Below are positions 32,407 through 39,602 of a DNA stretch of 51,151 bases, piece by piece. The stretch's first letter is position 1. Each line of letters begins with the position of its first letter. The notes beneath the pieces are model-generated. The model saw only the letters and a program-made list of their open reading frames with translations, searched no databases and was not told the origin of the DNA. Made by a program: the position numbers and the translations under genes. This DNA is from Anaerolineales bacterium (GTDB lineage Bacteria > Chloroflexota > Anaerolineae > Anaerolineales > Villigracilaceae), in the NCBI GenBank assembly GCA_016927315.1, contig JAFGMV010000029.1:1-51151 (forward strand). The letters are read 5' to 3'.

Positions 32407-33297
32407 ATGCAGTCATTCAGTCGTGGTTGGGCGTTCCTGAAACAGGCCTGGGGGATGGCTGTTAAAGATCGTGATCTGATCAAACCTTCAATCTATGCGC
32501 TTTTTGCGGGTTTCATCGTTTCAATACTCTTTATCCTGCCAATGGTCGGCGCCGGTTTCCTGTTTGACCCGGGAGGCGTGTTGGGTCAGGCGGTCCTGTT
32601 GGTGTTTGGCGCACTGTTGATCTTTGTGCAATATTCAGTTGGTTATCTATTTTCGGCCATGACCGTCTACCTGGTGTACGGTTACCTGGCAGAAGGTGAT
32701 GGCCGTATGGACAAAGCCTGGGCGGTCGTCCGGCGAGACTGGCTGGATATCCTCAGCCTGGCCGGCGCTTCGACCCTGGTCAAGGTACTGACCAATGCGC
32801 TCAGGGGCAAAGGACGCAATCAGGGTGGAAATATGCTGGCCGGGCTGGTCGATACGGTCTGGACCGAGGCCGCCTTCCTGCTGCTGCCGGCGATGGTGAT
32901 CGAAGATATCAACCTTAAGGCTGCCCTTGAACGGGTAGGGAAGATCGTCAAGAACAACCTGCTTTTGATCGGGATCAGTACAGTGGGCGTCAGGGCTGTC
33001 AATGGGCTGATTGGCTTCCTGTTGGGGGCAGCAGGTATTGCGCTGGGATTAGGCGTCGGTTTGGGCATTATCTCCCTGGCCGGCCCCGAACAGGTTCTTG
33101 GACTGGTGACCGGGATCGGGTTGGGTGTGATTATCGCCGGTATCTTTATTATGCTGGCCACAGTAGTCACCTCCTATACTGCCACTGCTTACCATACCTG
33201 TCTGTATCTTTGGGCCCGGGATGTGGAAAATGCCCGGGCGGCCGGTCACAGCAGCCAGGTAGCCGCCCCGGCCCCGCTGGCAGCAGTCCTGGATTAA
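32407..33297 (+). CDS. DUF6159-like multi-pass membrane protein
   Basis: This 296-residue protein has about six hydrophobic helices (about 31-50, 57-80, 133-160, 178-200, 205-230 and 240-262) and begins SFSRGWAFLKQAWGMAVKDR, as in DUF6159 proteins. Function unknown. AGAGGAG precedes the ATG. It is followed after 3 nt by a phosphoribosyltransferase gene and then by a Crp-type regulator, so the three probably form one transcript. Confidence 0.65.
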   Translation: MQSFSRGWAFLKQAWGMAVKDRDLIKPSIYALFAGFIVSILFILPMVGAGFLFDPGGVLGQAVLLVFGALLIFVQYSVGYLFSAMTVYLVYGYLAEGDGRMDKAWAVVRRDWLDILSLAGASTLVKVLTNALRGKGRNQGGNMLAGLVDTVWTEAAFLLLPAMVIEDINLKAALERVGKIVKNNLLLIGISTVGVRAVNGLIGFLLGAAGIALGLGVGLGIISLAGPEQVLGLVTGIGLGVIIAGIFIMLATVVTSYTATAYHTCLYLWARDVENARAAGHSSQVAAPAPLAAVLD

Positions 33298-33300
33298 TCG

Positions 33301-33804
33301 ATGCATCCACAGCAGCGCCGAGAGATCCTGGACTGGGAGGAAGTCGATCGCTTGATTGATCAACTGATCCCACAGTTCGACCATGAATTTAAAGCCATGG
33401 TCATGATCACGCGCGGGGGGATCGTCCCGGGCGGGTTGCTGGCCGAAGCGCTGGATATTACCCATGTGCTGACCGCTGCGGTCGATTTCCCGGCTGAGAT
33501 CGAACAGGAGAAATCCAAATTAATGGCTTGGCCAGAGTTCCTGCAGTTCCCGGCCATTGATTTGCTGCAAGGCCGCCCGATCTTGATCCTGGATGATGTC
33601 TGGGGAACGGGCCGCACAATTGTCGCGGTCAAGAACCGGGTATCGGCGGCCGGGGGATTCCCTGAAACCTGTGTACTGCATTTCAACCCATACCGGAATC
33701 GCTTTTCAAATATCAAGCCTGATTATTATGCTGCTGTTACAGATGCGTTTATCGTCTATCCATGGGAGATCGATCGCGGTCCCGATAAGTTGCTGTTGGG
33801 GTAA
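33301..33804 (+). CDS. Phosphoribosyltransferase family protein
   Basis: This 167-residue type I phosphoribosyltransferase has the PRPP-binding signature LILDDVWGTGRTI (about 98-110) and an N-terminal MITRGGIVPGGLLAEAL loop. Related enzymes salvage purine bases (hypoxanthine, xanthine or guanine) with PRPP. Which base is used cannot be read from the sequence. It is 3 nt from the preceding membrane-protein gene and 2 nt from the following regulator gene. Confidence 0.88.
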   Translation: MHPQQRREILDWEEVDRLIDQLIPQFDHEFKAMVMITRGGIVPGGLLAEALDITHVLTAAVDFPAEIEQEKSKLMAWPEFLQFPAIDLLQGRPILILDDVWGTGRTIVAVKNRVSAAGGFPETCVLHFNPYRNRFSNIKPDYYAAVTDAFIVYPWEIDRGPDKLLLG

Positions 33805-33806
33805 AT

Positions 33807-34511
33807 ATGCGCCTGTGTAAAGCCACCCAAGGTGATAAACTGGGCGTCCTGAGCAAGAATATCTATTTCGATAACCTGGATGAGATCATCCTGTGCCAGG
33901 TTACAGAAATTATGTCCCTGTATGAATTTGAACGCGGGGAGCCGTTATTCTGGGAAGGGGATGCTTGTGCCGGGCTGCATATCCTGCAGAAAGGCTGCCT
34001 GAAGCTTTACCGGCTTTCAGCACAGGGGCGCCAGTATATTGTCCGCCTCCTGCTGCAGGAAGGGGAAACCTGTAACGAAGTACCAGTATTCGATGGGGGG
34101 AACAATCCTGTCAATGCAGAGGCGTTGGAAGACAGCCGAGTCTGGATCATCCAACCGGACTATTTGCGTGAACTGGCCAGGACTTATCCTGAGTATACCT
34201 ATACGCTGCTTAAACACTTCTCAGCAAGTCTGCGGAGTATGGTTAGAAAAGTCAGTGAAATGGCTTTTTACCAGGTAACCCACCGGCTGGCCAGGCAGAT
34301 CGCTGAACTATCCGAGGAAGGGGTAAGCGGCAAAATGGGGATCCGCCTGACCCAGGAACAAATGGCCGCCCGTTTGGGAACCGTTCGGGAAGTGGTTGCG
34401 CGTTCATTAAAGGAATTGGAACGCAGTGGGGCATTGCGGGTAACACGCAACCGGATCGAGATCACCGATCCAGACCTGCTGGCCGAATGGACTCATGGGC
34501 TGGACAAATAA
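33807..34511 (+). CDS. Crp/Fnr family transcription regulator
   Basis: This 234-residue protein has an N-terminal cyclic-nucleotide-binding-like domain (about 25-140) and a C-terminal winged helix with RLTQEQMAARLGTVREVVAR (recognition helix region about 182-201). The cluster of cysteines that holds the iron-sulfur centre in FNR is missing, so it is not an oxygen-sensing FNR; the ligand is unknown. It begins 2 nt after the phosphoribosyltransferase stop. A terminator follows. Confidence 0.92.
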   Translation: MRLCKATQGDKLGVLSKNIYFDNLDEIILCQVTEIMSLYEFERGEPLFWEGDACAGLHILQKGCLKLYRLSAQGRQYIVRLLLQEGETCNEVPVFDGGNNPVNAEALEDSRVWIIQPDYLRELARTYPEYTYTLLKHFSASLRSMVRKVSEMAFYQVTHRLARQIAELSEEGVSGKMGIRLTQEQMAARLGTVREVVARSLKELERSGALRVTRNRIEITDPDLLAEWTHGLDK

Positions 34512-34541
34512 GGGGGAAGCGCTGCCCTTGATTGATCGGGC

Positions 34542-34578
34542 GCCGGGCTGCCTGAAGCTGGCGGCCCGGCTTTACTTT
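34542..34578 (+). terminator. Intrinsic terminator after the Crp/Fnr gene
   Basis: GCCGGGC (34542-34548) pairs with GCCCGGC (34564-34570), followed by TTTACTTT. Confidence 0.75.
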
Positions 34579-34607
34579 AGGGCTATCAGCCTTATATAGG
34601 CGAAAAA

Positions 34608-34693
34608 GGTCGCCCACTTATGGTGCGTAAGTGGGCGATCTAGGCTGCGTGGGTGGGCGATAAATGGAGCGTCGATGGGCGACTTATGGTGCG
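34608..34693. repeat. GTGGGCGA tandem array with hairpin
   Basis: An inverted repeat pairs 34608-34620 with 34628-34640 (13 positions, one G-U pair) around a 7-nt loop. Its right arm begins a tandem array of 22-bp units at 34619-34640, 34641-34662 and 34663-34684 plus a partial unit to 34693. Each full unit has GCGT, a 2-4 bp variable part and TGGGCGA at the same place. It lies between the crp terminator and the 3-prime end of asd; the core matches the cluster at 1161-1331. Confidence 0.8.
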
Positions 34694-34769
34694 TTTTCAG
34701 CCTTACTTTTTTCGATCGTTCTGCCTTATGTGTTTGGTAATCAGGCGGAAAGATCCCTTCAAAGGGCTG

Positions 34770-35822
34770 TTAAAGCAGATTCTCTTTGACCTGCAGTTCT
34801 GCATTGAACAGCGATCCGCCGGCGGCTCCTCGAATGGTATTGTGCGAGAGCACCACAAAGCGCAGGTCCAGGATGATATCCGGGCGGACGCGGCCGACGA
34901 CGGTGGCCATCCCACGGCCGGTGCTGCGGTCCAGGCGCGGCTGCGGCCGGTCTGGCTCGTCACGTACGATGATCACGGGATTGGGAGCGGATGGCAGGTC
35001 GCGGGCTGCCTGCGGCGCCTGGTAGTTCCGCAGAACTTCGATGGCTTCTTCAGGGCTGGCCTTCCTCTCGAGTTCCAGGTTGACGCACACCATGTGCCCG
35101 TCCGTAACATGGACCCGGTTGGTCTGGGCCGAGATCAAGAAGTCAGCCGGTTTTATCTCACCGTTGACCAATTCACCCAGGATCTTGCGCGGTTCCCATT
35201 CGACCTTTTCTTCTTCGCCGCCGATATACGGGATCACATTGTCTGTAATATCCAGCGACGATACGCCGGGGTACCCGGCGCCCGAAACCGCCTGCATGGA
35301 TACCACAAAGACCTTTTTCAGCCCAAAGGCATCTTTTAAGGGTTTCAGGGCTACCGACAGGCCAGTGCTGGTGCAGTTGGAGTTGGTAGTGATGCTGCCG
35401 CTCCAGCCGCGTTTCTGGCGCTGGTCTTTGATTACGTGGATCAATTCCGGGGTGACTTCGGGGAAGAGGATCGGTACATCCGGCTCATCACGGTAAGCAG
35501 ATGCGTTTGAACAGACTGCAGCCCCGGCCCGGGCAAAGGCCGGTTCGATATCTTTGGCCTGGCCGGAAGGCAGGGCAGAAAAGACAATCTTTGCCTCAAC
35601 CTGCCCGGGTGTGGGTTGGACGATGACCATCTCTGCCGCCCAGGCCGGCATCGGATCGGTTAATACCCAGCGGCAGGCTTCTGTGTAGGGTTTTCCGGCT
35701 GAGCGATCTGAGGCTGCCAGGGCGACGACTTCGAACCAGGGGTGGTTGTCGAGAAGTGAAATGAAGCGCTGGCCGACACTGCCGGTTGCGCCCAATACCG
35801 CAACGGGGATTTTTTCAGACAT
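34770..35822 (-). CDS. asd: Aspartate-semialdehyde dehydrogenase
   Basis: This 350-residue enzyme reduces aspartyl phosphate to aspartate semialdehyde with NADPH, the branch step to lysine, threonine, methionine and isoleucine. It has the nucleotide site VAVLGATGSVGQRF and the catalytic cysteine C150 in TTNSNCTSTGL, the form found in the archaeal/fungal-type branch of the family. It follows lysC by 12 nt on the same strand and so is controlled by the attenuator upstream of lysC. Confidence 0.95.
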   Translation of the reverse strand: MSEKIPVAVLGATGSVGQRFISLLDNHPWFEVVALAASDRSAGKPYTEACRWVLTDPMPAWAAEMVIVQPTPGQVEAKIVFSALPSGQAKDIEPAFARAGAAVCSNASAYRDEPDVPILFPEVTPELIHVIKDQRQKRGWSGSITTNSNCTSTGLSVALKPLKDAFGLKKVFVVSMQAVSGAGYPGVSSLDITDNVIPYIGGEEEKVEWEPRKILGELVNGEIKPADFLISAQTNRVHVTDGHMVCVNLELERKASPEEAIEVLRNYQAPQAARDLPSAPNPVIIVRDEPDRPQPRLDRSTGRGMATVVGRVRPDIILDLRFVVLSHNTIRGAAGGSLFNAELQVKENLL

Positions 35823-35834
35823 AGATAAGGCCTC

Positions 35835-37286
35835 CTATTTTTTGTTGGCGAGAATGATTTTATGTAAAGATTTAATCGCATTCTCGGTATCTTCTGCGAT
35901 TACGACCAGGCTGATCGATACTTCAGACGATCCCTGGGCGATTGCCAGGACATTGACCCCTTCATTCCCAAGGGTGCTGAAAATACGCCCGGCAACACCG
36001 GGAGTATCCTTCATTCCTTTTCCAACGACTGTGATGATCGATACTTCTTCAGTCGTCCAAACCCGGTCGATATCACGGATCGCAATTTCTTCCTCGAATG
36101 TTTTCTTCAGGGCGCTCAGCACCTTCTCGGCGACTTCGACCGGTACTGCAAAGCAGATAGATTGTTCTGAAGAAGCCTGTGTGATCAAAGGGACGCTGGT
36201 TCCCGTGGAGGCGACAGCACCAAAGGCGCGCGCCGCTACACCCGGAACGCCCAGCATACCACGGCCTTCGATCGTTACCAGTTTCTGGGCGCGGATGGCG
36301 GTTACCGCTTTGATGACTTCATCGCCGTTTGGTTTTTTACCGTTGTTAGAGTCGTTCACCAGTCGGGTGCCGGGGTGTTTTGGTTCGAAAGTATTGCAGA
36401 TGCGCAGACCGATGCCTGACTCAACCACGGGCCGGATGGTCTTGGGGTGCAGCACTTTGGCGCCGTAATATGCCAGTTCAGCAACTTCCCGGTACGTGAT
36501 TTGGGGCAGGGTTTGCGCCTCGGGTACTGTGCGGGGATCAGCAGTCATTACCCCGTTCACATCTGTCCAGATCCAGACCTCATCTGCGGGTAACACGGCC
36601 CCAATGATGGCCGCCGAGTAATCGCTGCCGCCGCGGCCCAAGGTGGTGATCACGCCGTCGGGGGCAGCTCCAATGAACCCGGTTACGATGGGAACCTGGC
36701 CTTGAGCAAGGATCGGGTGCAGGACTGCCCGTGTTTTCTTTGTAGTGCTTTCGAAATCAGGGTGTGCAGCCTGGTACTGATGATCGGTTTCAATGAGTTT
36801 CGTGGCCTCAACAAAGCAGGAGGGTGTGCCAGCGCTTTCCAGGGCGGCGGAAAACAGGCGTACGCTCATGCGTTCTCCCAATGAAGCAATCGTATCCATT
36901 GCACGGGGAGTGGCTTCCCCGAGGACGGCGATCGCCCGGCAGGTGCTCCCGAAGACATCCACCAGGTCACTGATTTCTCCCATGATTTGCTGGCGTTTGG
37001 TTTTATTGGAGATCACTGTTTCGGCAATGGAACCGTGTTTTTCAAGCAGGGTTTCTTCTGTTTCTGAAATATGTTCCTGTTCTCCTTGAGTTGCCCGGTT
37101 GGCGCCATCCAGGAGCAGGTTGGTGACACCCGACATGGCCGAGATAACCACGGCCAGTCTTGGCCAGTCCGTCAGGGTATCCTGGATGATTTTGATGGCA
37201 TTGGTAATCGCTTCGGGTGAGCCGACTGAGGTGCCACCAAACTTCATGGTGAGTGTTCTGTTCGATGATTTCTGGGTTTCTGGCAT
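35835..37286 (-). CDS. lysC: Aspartate kinase
   Basis: This 483-residue enzyme phosphorylates aspartate, the first step toward lysine, threonine and methionine. It has the kinase start MKFGGTSVGSPEAI, the catalytic stretch TTLGRGGSDYSAAIIGA and two C-terminal ACT domains (about 325-400 and 405-480, with IITVVGKGMKDTPGVAGRIF), so it is monofunctional and probably feedback-inhibited by an end-product amino acid. The ATG has CAGGAG upstream. Its mRNA leader carries a Thr-rich peptide and a terminator, so transcription is probably attenuated when aminoacyl-tRNA is plentiful. Confidence 0.96.
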   Translation of the reverse strand: MPETQKSSNRTLTMKFGGTSVGSPEAITNAIKIIQDTLTDWPRLAVVISAMSGVTNLLLDGANRATQGEQEHISETEETLLEKHGSIAETVISNKTKRQQIMGEISDLVDVFGSTCRAIAVLGEATPRAMDTIASLGERMSVRLFSAALESAGTPSCFVEATKLIETDHQYQAAHPDFESTTKKTRAVLHPILAQGQVPIVTGFIGAAPDGVITTLGRGGSDYSAAIIGAVLPADEVWIWTDVNGVMTADPRTVPEAQTLPQITYREVAELAYYGAKVLHPKTIRPVVESGIGLRICNTFEPKHPGTRLVNDSNNGKKPNGDEVIKAVTAIRAQKLVTIEGRGMLGVPGVAARAFGAVASTGTSVPLITQASSEQSICFAVPVEVAEKVLSALKKTFEEEIAIRDIDRVWTTEEVSIITVVGKGMKDTPGVAGRIFSTLGNEGVNVLAIAQGSSEVSISLVVIAEDTENAIKSLHKIILANKK

Positions 37287-37307
37287 ATTTTCTCCTGTTT
37301 GGGGTGA

Positions 37308-37337
37308 AACAAAAGCACCCTACTTCCGTAGGGTGCT
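37308..37337 (-). terminator. Attenuator terminator before lysC
   Basis: On the minus strand AGCACCCTAC (37337-37328) pairs with GTAGGGTGCT (37323-37314) around the loop GGAA, followed by TTTTGTTT. It lies between the leader peptide stop and the lysC ribosome site, so it must be bypassed for lysC-asd to be expressed. Confidence 0.9.
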
Positions 37338-37437
37338 GGATGTTTGTAGCCTGCCTGAACCTGTTTATCCGGTTCTTTCAAACACCACAATCCCACGGAA
37401 GTTCCGTGAGTTGGTCATGCCCATAGTTGTTGTGGTG
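37322..37437 (-). promoter_or_regulatory. Competing leader folds (antiterminator and protector)
   Basis: In the minus-strand RNA, ACTTCCGTGGG (37402-37392, inside the leader peptide frame) can pair with CCCTACGGAAGT (37333-37322) with a single-nucleotide bulge, which would break the terminator. The same segment can instead be tied up by a 6-bp hairpin (37408-37403 with 37399-37394) and enclosed by CACCACAA (37437-37430) paired with TTGTGGTG (37390-37383). The 5-prime arm of that enclosing stem is the run of Thr codons, so a stalled ribosome there would favour antitermination. Confidence 0.7.
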
Positions 37438-37457
37438 GATGTCAGTTCGATGTTCAT
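37365..37457 (-). CDS. Thr-rich leader peptide of the lysC-asd operon
   Basis: A 30-codon frame starts at ATG 37457 and stops at TAA 37365-37367, 78 nt before lysC. It encodes TSTTTTMGMT at residues 6-15, so five of six consecutive residues are threonine and two methionines follow; Thr and Met (and Ile, Val further on) are end products of the pathway that lysC and asd open. This is the pattern of attenuation leader peptides such as the thr operon leader. There is no Shine-Dalgarno site; a -10 box lies 8 nt upstream, so the RNA probably begins at or near the ATG and the peptide is read from a leaderless message. I know of no named family for it. Confidence 0.7.
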   Translation of the reverse strand: MNIELTSTTTTMGMTNSRNFRGIVVFERTG

Positions 37458-37465
37458 TGGGCGCA

Positions 37466-37494
37466 AGGATACCATTATGAAGTTATCCAGTCAA
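37466..37494 (-). promoter_or_regulatory. Promoter of the lysC-asd operon
   Basis: On the minus strand TTGACT (37489-37494) and TATCCT (37466-37471) are exactly 17 nt apart. The -10 box ends 8 nt before the leader-peptide ATG. Confidence 0.75.
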
Positions 37495-37587
37495 GTAAAA
37501 ACCAGGTAAAAACCAGGTAAAAAATGGAAAAACAACAAGTATGGCCTGGGTTGGGGTCATGTCATATACCCTAAAATACCCAATCAC

Positions 37588-37616
37588 TTGCCTTTCGCAT
37601 AGATTCGTACTATAGT
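37588..37616 (+). promoter_or_regulatory. Promoter of the DinB-type gene
   Basis: TTGCCT (37588-37593) and TATAGT (37611-37616) with a 17-nt spacer. A GAGGAG ribosome site follows before the ATG at 37655. Confidence 0.65.
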
Positions 37617-37654
37617 ACAGAAACCTGTGGCGCCGCCGAAAAGAGGAGATCACT

Positions 37655-38179
37655 ATGTTCATTCATCCATTGGTCGTCCAACTGAGATTTACCCGCAGTG
37701 AGTTTGTGCGCTGCCTGGAAGGTCTTACCGCTGAAGATGCCATCAAGCGCTTGATGCCCATGAACAGCATCAGCTGGATGATAGGGCACCTTGCCAATCA
37801 GGAACACCGTTACTGGGTGATAGCCGCCCAGGGAAAAGATATCTTCCCGGCCTTGAATGACCGGGTTGGCTATGGTCAACCGGCCAGTACACCCGGCCTG
37901 GATGAGATGTGGGATATCTGGCATAAAGTCACCTCAACGGCCGATATGTATCTGGATACTGTGACACCGGAGATCCTGCAGACCTATTTTGATTGGCACG
38001 GTAAGCCTTATCCTGAAAGCGCCGGTACGCTTTTACAGCGTAATCTTTATCATTACTGATACCACGTCGGTGAGGCGAATGCCATCCGCCAGATGCTGGG
38101 TCATGCAGACCTGCCCCAGTTCGTGGGTGATATGACATCCGCAGTATACAGACCGGAGTCAATTTCGACTGCAGATTGA
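37655..38179 (+). pseudogene. DinB family gene interrupted by an in-frame TGA
   Basis: DinB-type proteins are four-helix bundles with a three-histidine metal site, often acting as thiol-dependent transferases. The first 134 codons encode a normal DinB start, with WMIGHLANQEHRYW carrying the first histidine. A TGA at 38057-38059 ends the frame, yet the same frame continues for 39 codons (YHVGEANAIRQMLGHADLPQ), which is the family's conserved C-terminal helix with the last metal histidine. Relatives have an aromatic residue here, so TGG to TGA is the simplest change. Without the tail the metal site is incomplete. UGA is used as an ordinary stop elsewhere, so recoding is unlikely. Promoter and ribosome site look intact, implying recent damage or a sequence error. 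Confidence 0.8.
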
Positions 38180-38256
38180 TAAATTTTCCTGCTGCCAGCA
38201 GCCAAATGCGTTTCCCCCAGATTGAATGTCGGGAGGCTGATAGATTGTAGGGATTG

Positions 38257-38284
38257 TTGCGTTTCTCCCTTTGTGACCTATAAT
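38257..38284 (+). promoter_or_regulatory. Promoter of the binding protein / GGDEF-EAL operon
   Basis: TTGCGT (38257-38262) and TATAAT (38279-38284) with a 16-nt spacer. The transcript would start near 38291 and carry the 82-bp palindromic element in its leader. Confidence 0.55.
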
Positions 38285-38308
38285 AATGGTATGCTCATAC
38301 TACAGAGT

Positions 38309-38391
38309 ACTGCGAAAATATCTGAACTGAAATTCTGGTTCTTGAAGGAGCATTATTGGATCCAAGTTTAGATATTTATGCAAGAAGCAGT
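38309..38391. repeat. 82-bp dispersed palindromic element, copy 2
   Basis: Second copy of the element at 4-85 (three mismatches over 82 bp). Here ACTGC (38309-38313) and GCAGT (38387-38391) form the ends as a short inverted repeat around the long hairpin. It lies between a promoter (-10 at 38279-38284) and the ATG at 38448, so it would be in the 5-prime leader of the receptor operon. Confidence 0.8.
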
Positions 38392-38447
38392 CGTTCTGCG
38401 GTTGGAGAACTAGCGGCGTACCCGTTTGGGTTGAGTAGGGACTGTAT

Positions 38448-39602
38448 ATGAAAATAAAAACGCGCAGCCATTCCCGGTTCTGTTTTGTGGCAATCATAAT
38501 CTGTTTGTTAGGAACCTCCTCATGTGCTGCGTATAAACCCATTAAGGTGGGCTTTTCAGGCGGGTTGACAGGCAGGAATGCAGCCCTGGGTGTCGATGGC
38601 CGGGATGGGGCGCTGCTGGCTGTTGAAGTAATTAATGCCAGGGGAGGGGTCAACGGGCGTCCCCTGCAGTTGATCGTTCAGGACGATCTCTCTACACGCG
38701 AGGGCGCCCTGGAAGCTGATAAAAAATTGATGGAACTGGGCGTGGTTGCTATCATCGGTCATATGCTTAGCGAAACGATGGTATCAATCTGGCCTGACGT
38801 AAAAGAATCGGGAATGATTTACCTGAGCCCCATGGTGTCAACGCCCTTGCTGCAAGGACAGAAAGATAATTTCTTTCGGGTCAACCCGGTGAATTCATAT
38901 CAGTCCAAAAGTCTGGCGCGTTATGCCTATGTGAGTTTGGGGCTGAAACGGATTGCCATCATATACGATATCAATAACCAGGCTTATACAGAGACATACG
39001 AGGAAGATTTTGCAGAAATGTTTGAAGCCTATGGGGGGGAAGTGGTGGTAGAAGAAGGCTTTGCGACTTTAGAAAATCCGGATTTCGAACCCTTCTTGAA
39101 GAAAGTCAAATCTCGAAATGTTGATGGATTTCTGGTCGTTGCTTCTTCTGTAGATACAGCTTCGTTTGCACAACAAGCGTACCTACGGGGTTTCGACGAG
39201 CAAATTCTGGCCAGTAATTGGGCTTTTACCGAAGATCTTATTCAAAATGGCGGGCGGGCAGTGGATGGTATTCTAACAATCACATCGCATATAGAAGATA
39301 ACCAGACGCCGGTGTACCAGGAATTCAAGACGAAGTTTGAAGAGCATTTCGGGCGTTCTCCAACCTTTTCGGCAGGGTATGGATATGAATCGATCATGGT
39401 CTTGGCTGAAGCCTTGAAAAAAAGCAATGGGCATGCGGAAGGTCTGGCGGAAGCTTTGTTAGAAACCGAATACTATCAAGGTGTGCACGGCAGTATTACA
39501 CTGGACCAGTTTGGGGATGTCCGGAGAACGATGTATATAATCATTGTCCAGGAGGGGAAATTTAAAACACTTGAATCGCTTGATGTTATACCGGTCCAAT
39601 GA
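38448..39602 (+). CDS. Periplasmic-type substrate-binding lipoprotein (branched-chain amino acid type)
   Basis: This 384-residue protein has a lipoprotein signal (hydrophobic stretch FVAIIICLLGTSSC, cysteine 26) and a type I periplasmic-binding fold of the Leu/Ile/Val-binding (Peripla_BP_6) class: KVGFSGGLTGRNAALGVDGRDGA start, INARGGVNGRPLQLIVQDD, and GYESIMVLAEALKK near the end. Such proteins usually serve ABC importers of amino acids or amides, but no permease or ATPase gene is nearby. Instead its stop overlaps the start of a Cache/GGDEF/EAL gene by 4 nt, so it probably delivers the ligand to that receptor. Ligand unknown. Confidence 0.88.
   Translation: MKIKTRSHSRFCFVAIIICLLGTSSCAAYKPIKVGFSGGLTGRNAALGVDGRDGALLAVEVINARGGVNGRPLQLIVQDDLSTREGALEADKKLMELGVVAIIGHMLSETMVSIWPDVKESGMIYLSPMVSTPLLQGQKDNFFRVNPVNSYQSKSLARYAYVSLGLKRIAIIYDINNQAYTETYEEDFAEMFEAYGGEVVVEEGFATLENPDFEPFLKKVKSRNVDGFLVVASSVDTASFAQQAYLRGFDEQILASNWAFTEDLIQNGGRAVDGILTITSHIEDNQTPVYQEFKTKFEEHFGRSPTFSAGYGYESIMVLAEALKKSNGHAEGLAEALLETEYYQGVHGSITLDQFGDVRRTMYIIIVQEGKFKTLESLDVIPVQ

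Noticed and set aside
34619..34693. CRISPR-like short repeats
   Set aside because: A 22-bp period with variation inside each unit and no unique spacers.
38057..38059. UGA in the DinB gene as selenocysteine or a recoded codon
   Set aside because: Many intact genes here stop with TGA, and the position is normally aromatic rather than cysteine; a nonsense change is simpler.
38309..38391. Cyclic-di-GMP riboswitch before the GGDEF-EAL operon
   Set aside because: The 82-bp element lacks the conserved core of either known cyclic-di-GMP riboswitch class, and a near-identical copy precedes an unrelated DUF2804 gene.
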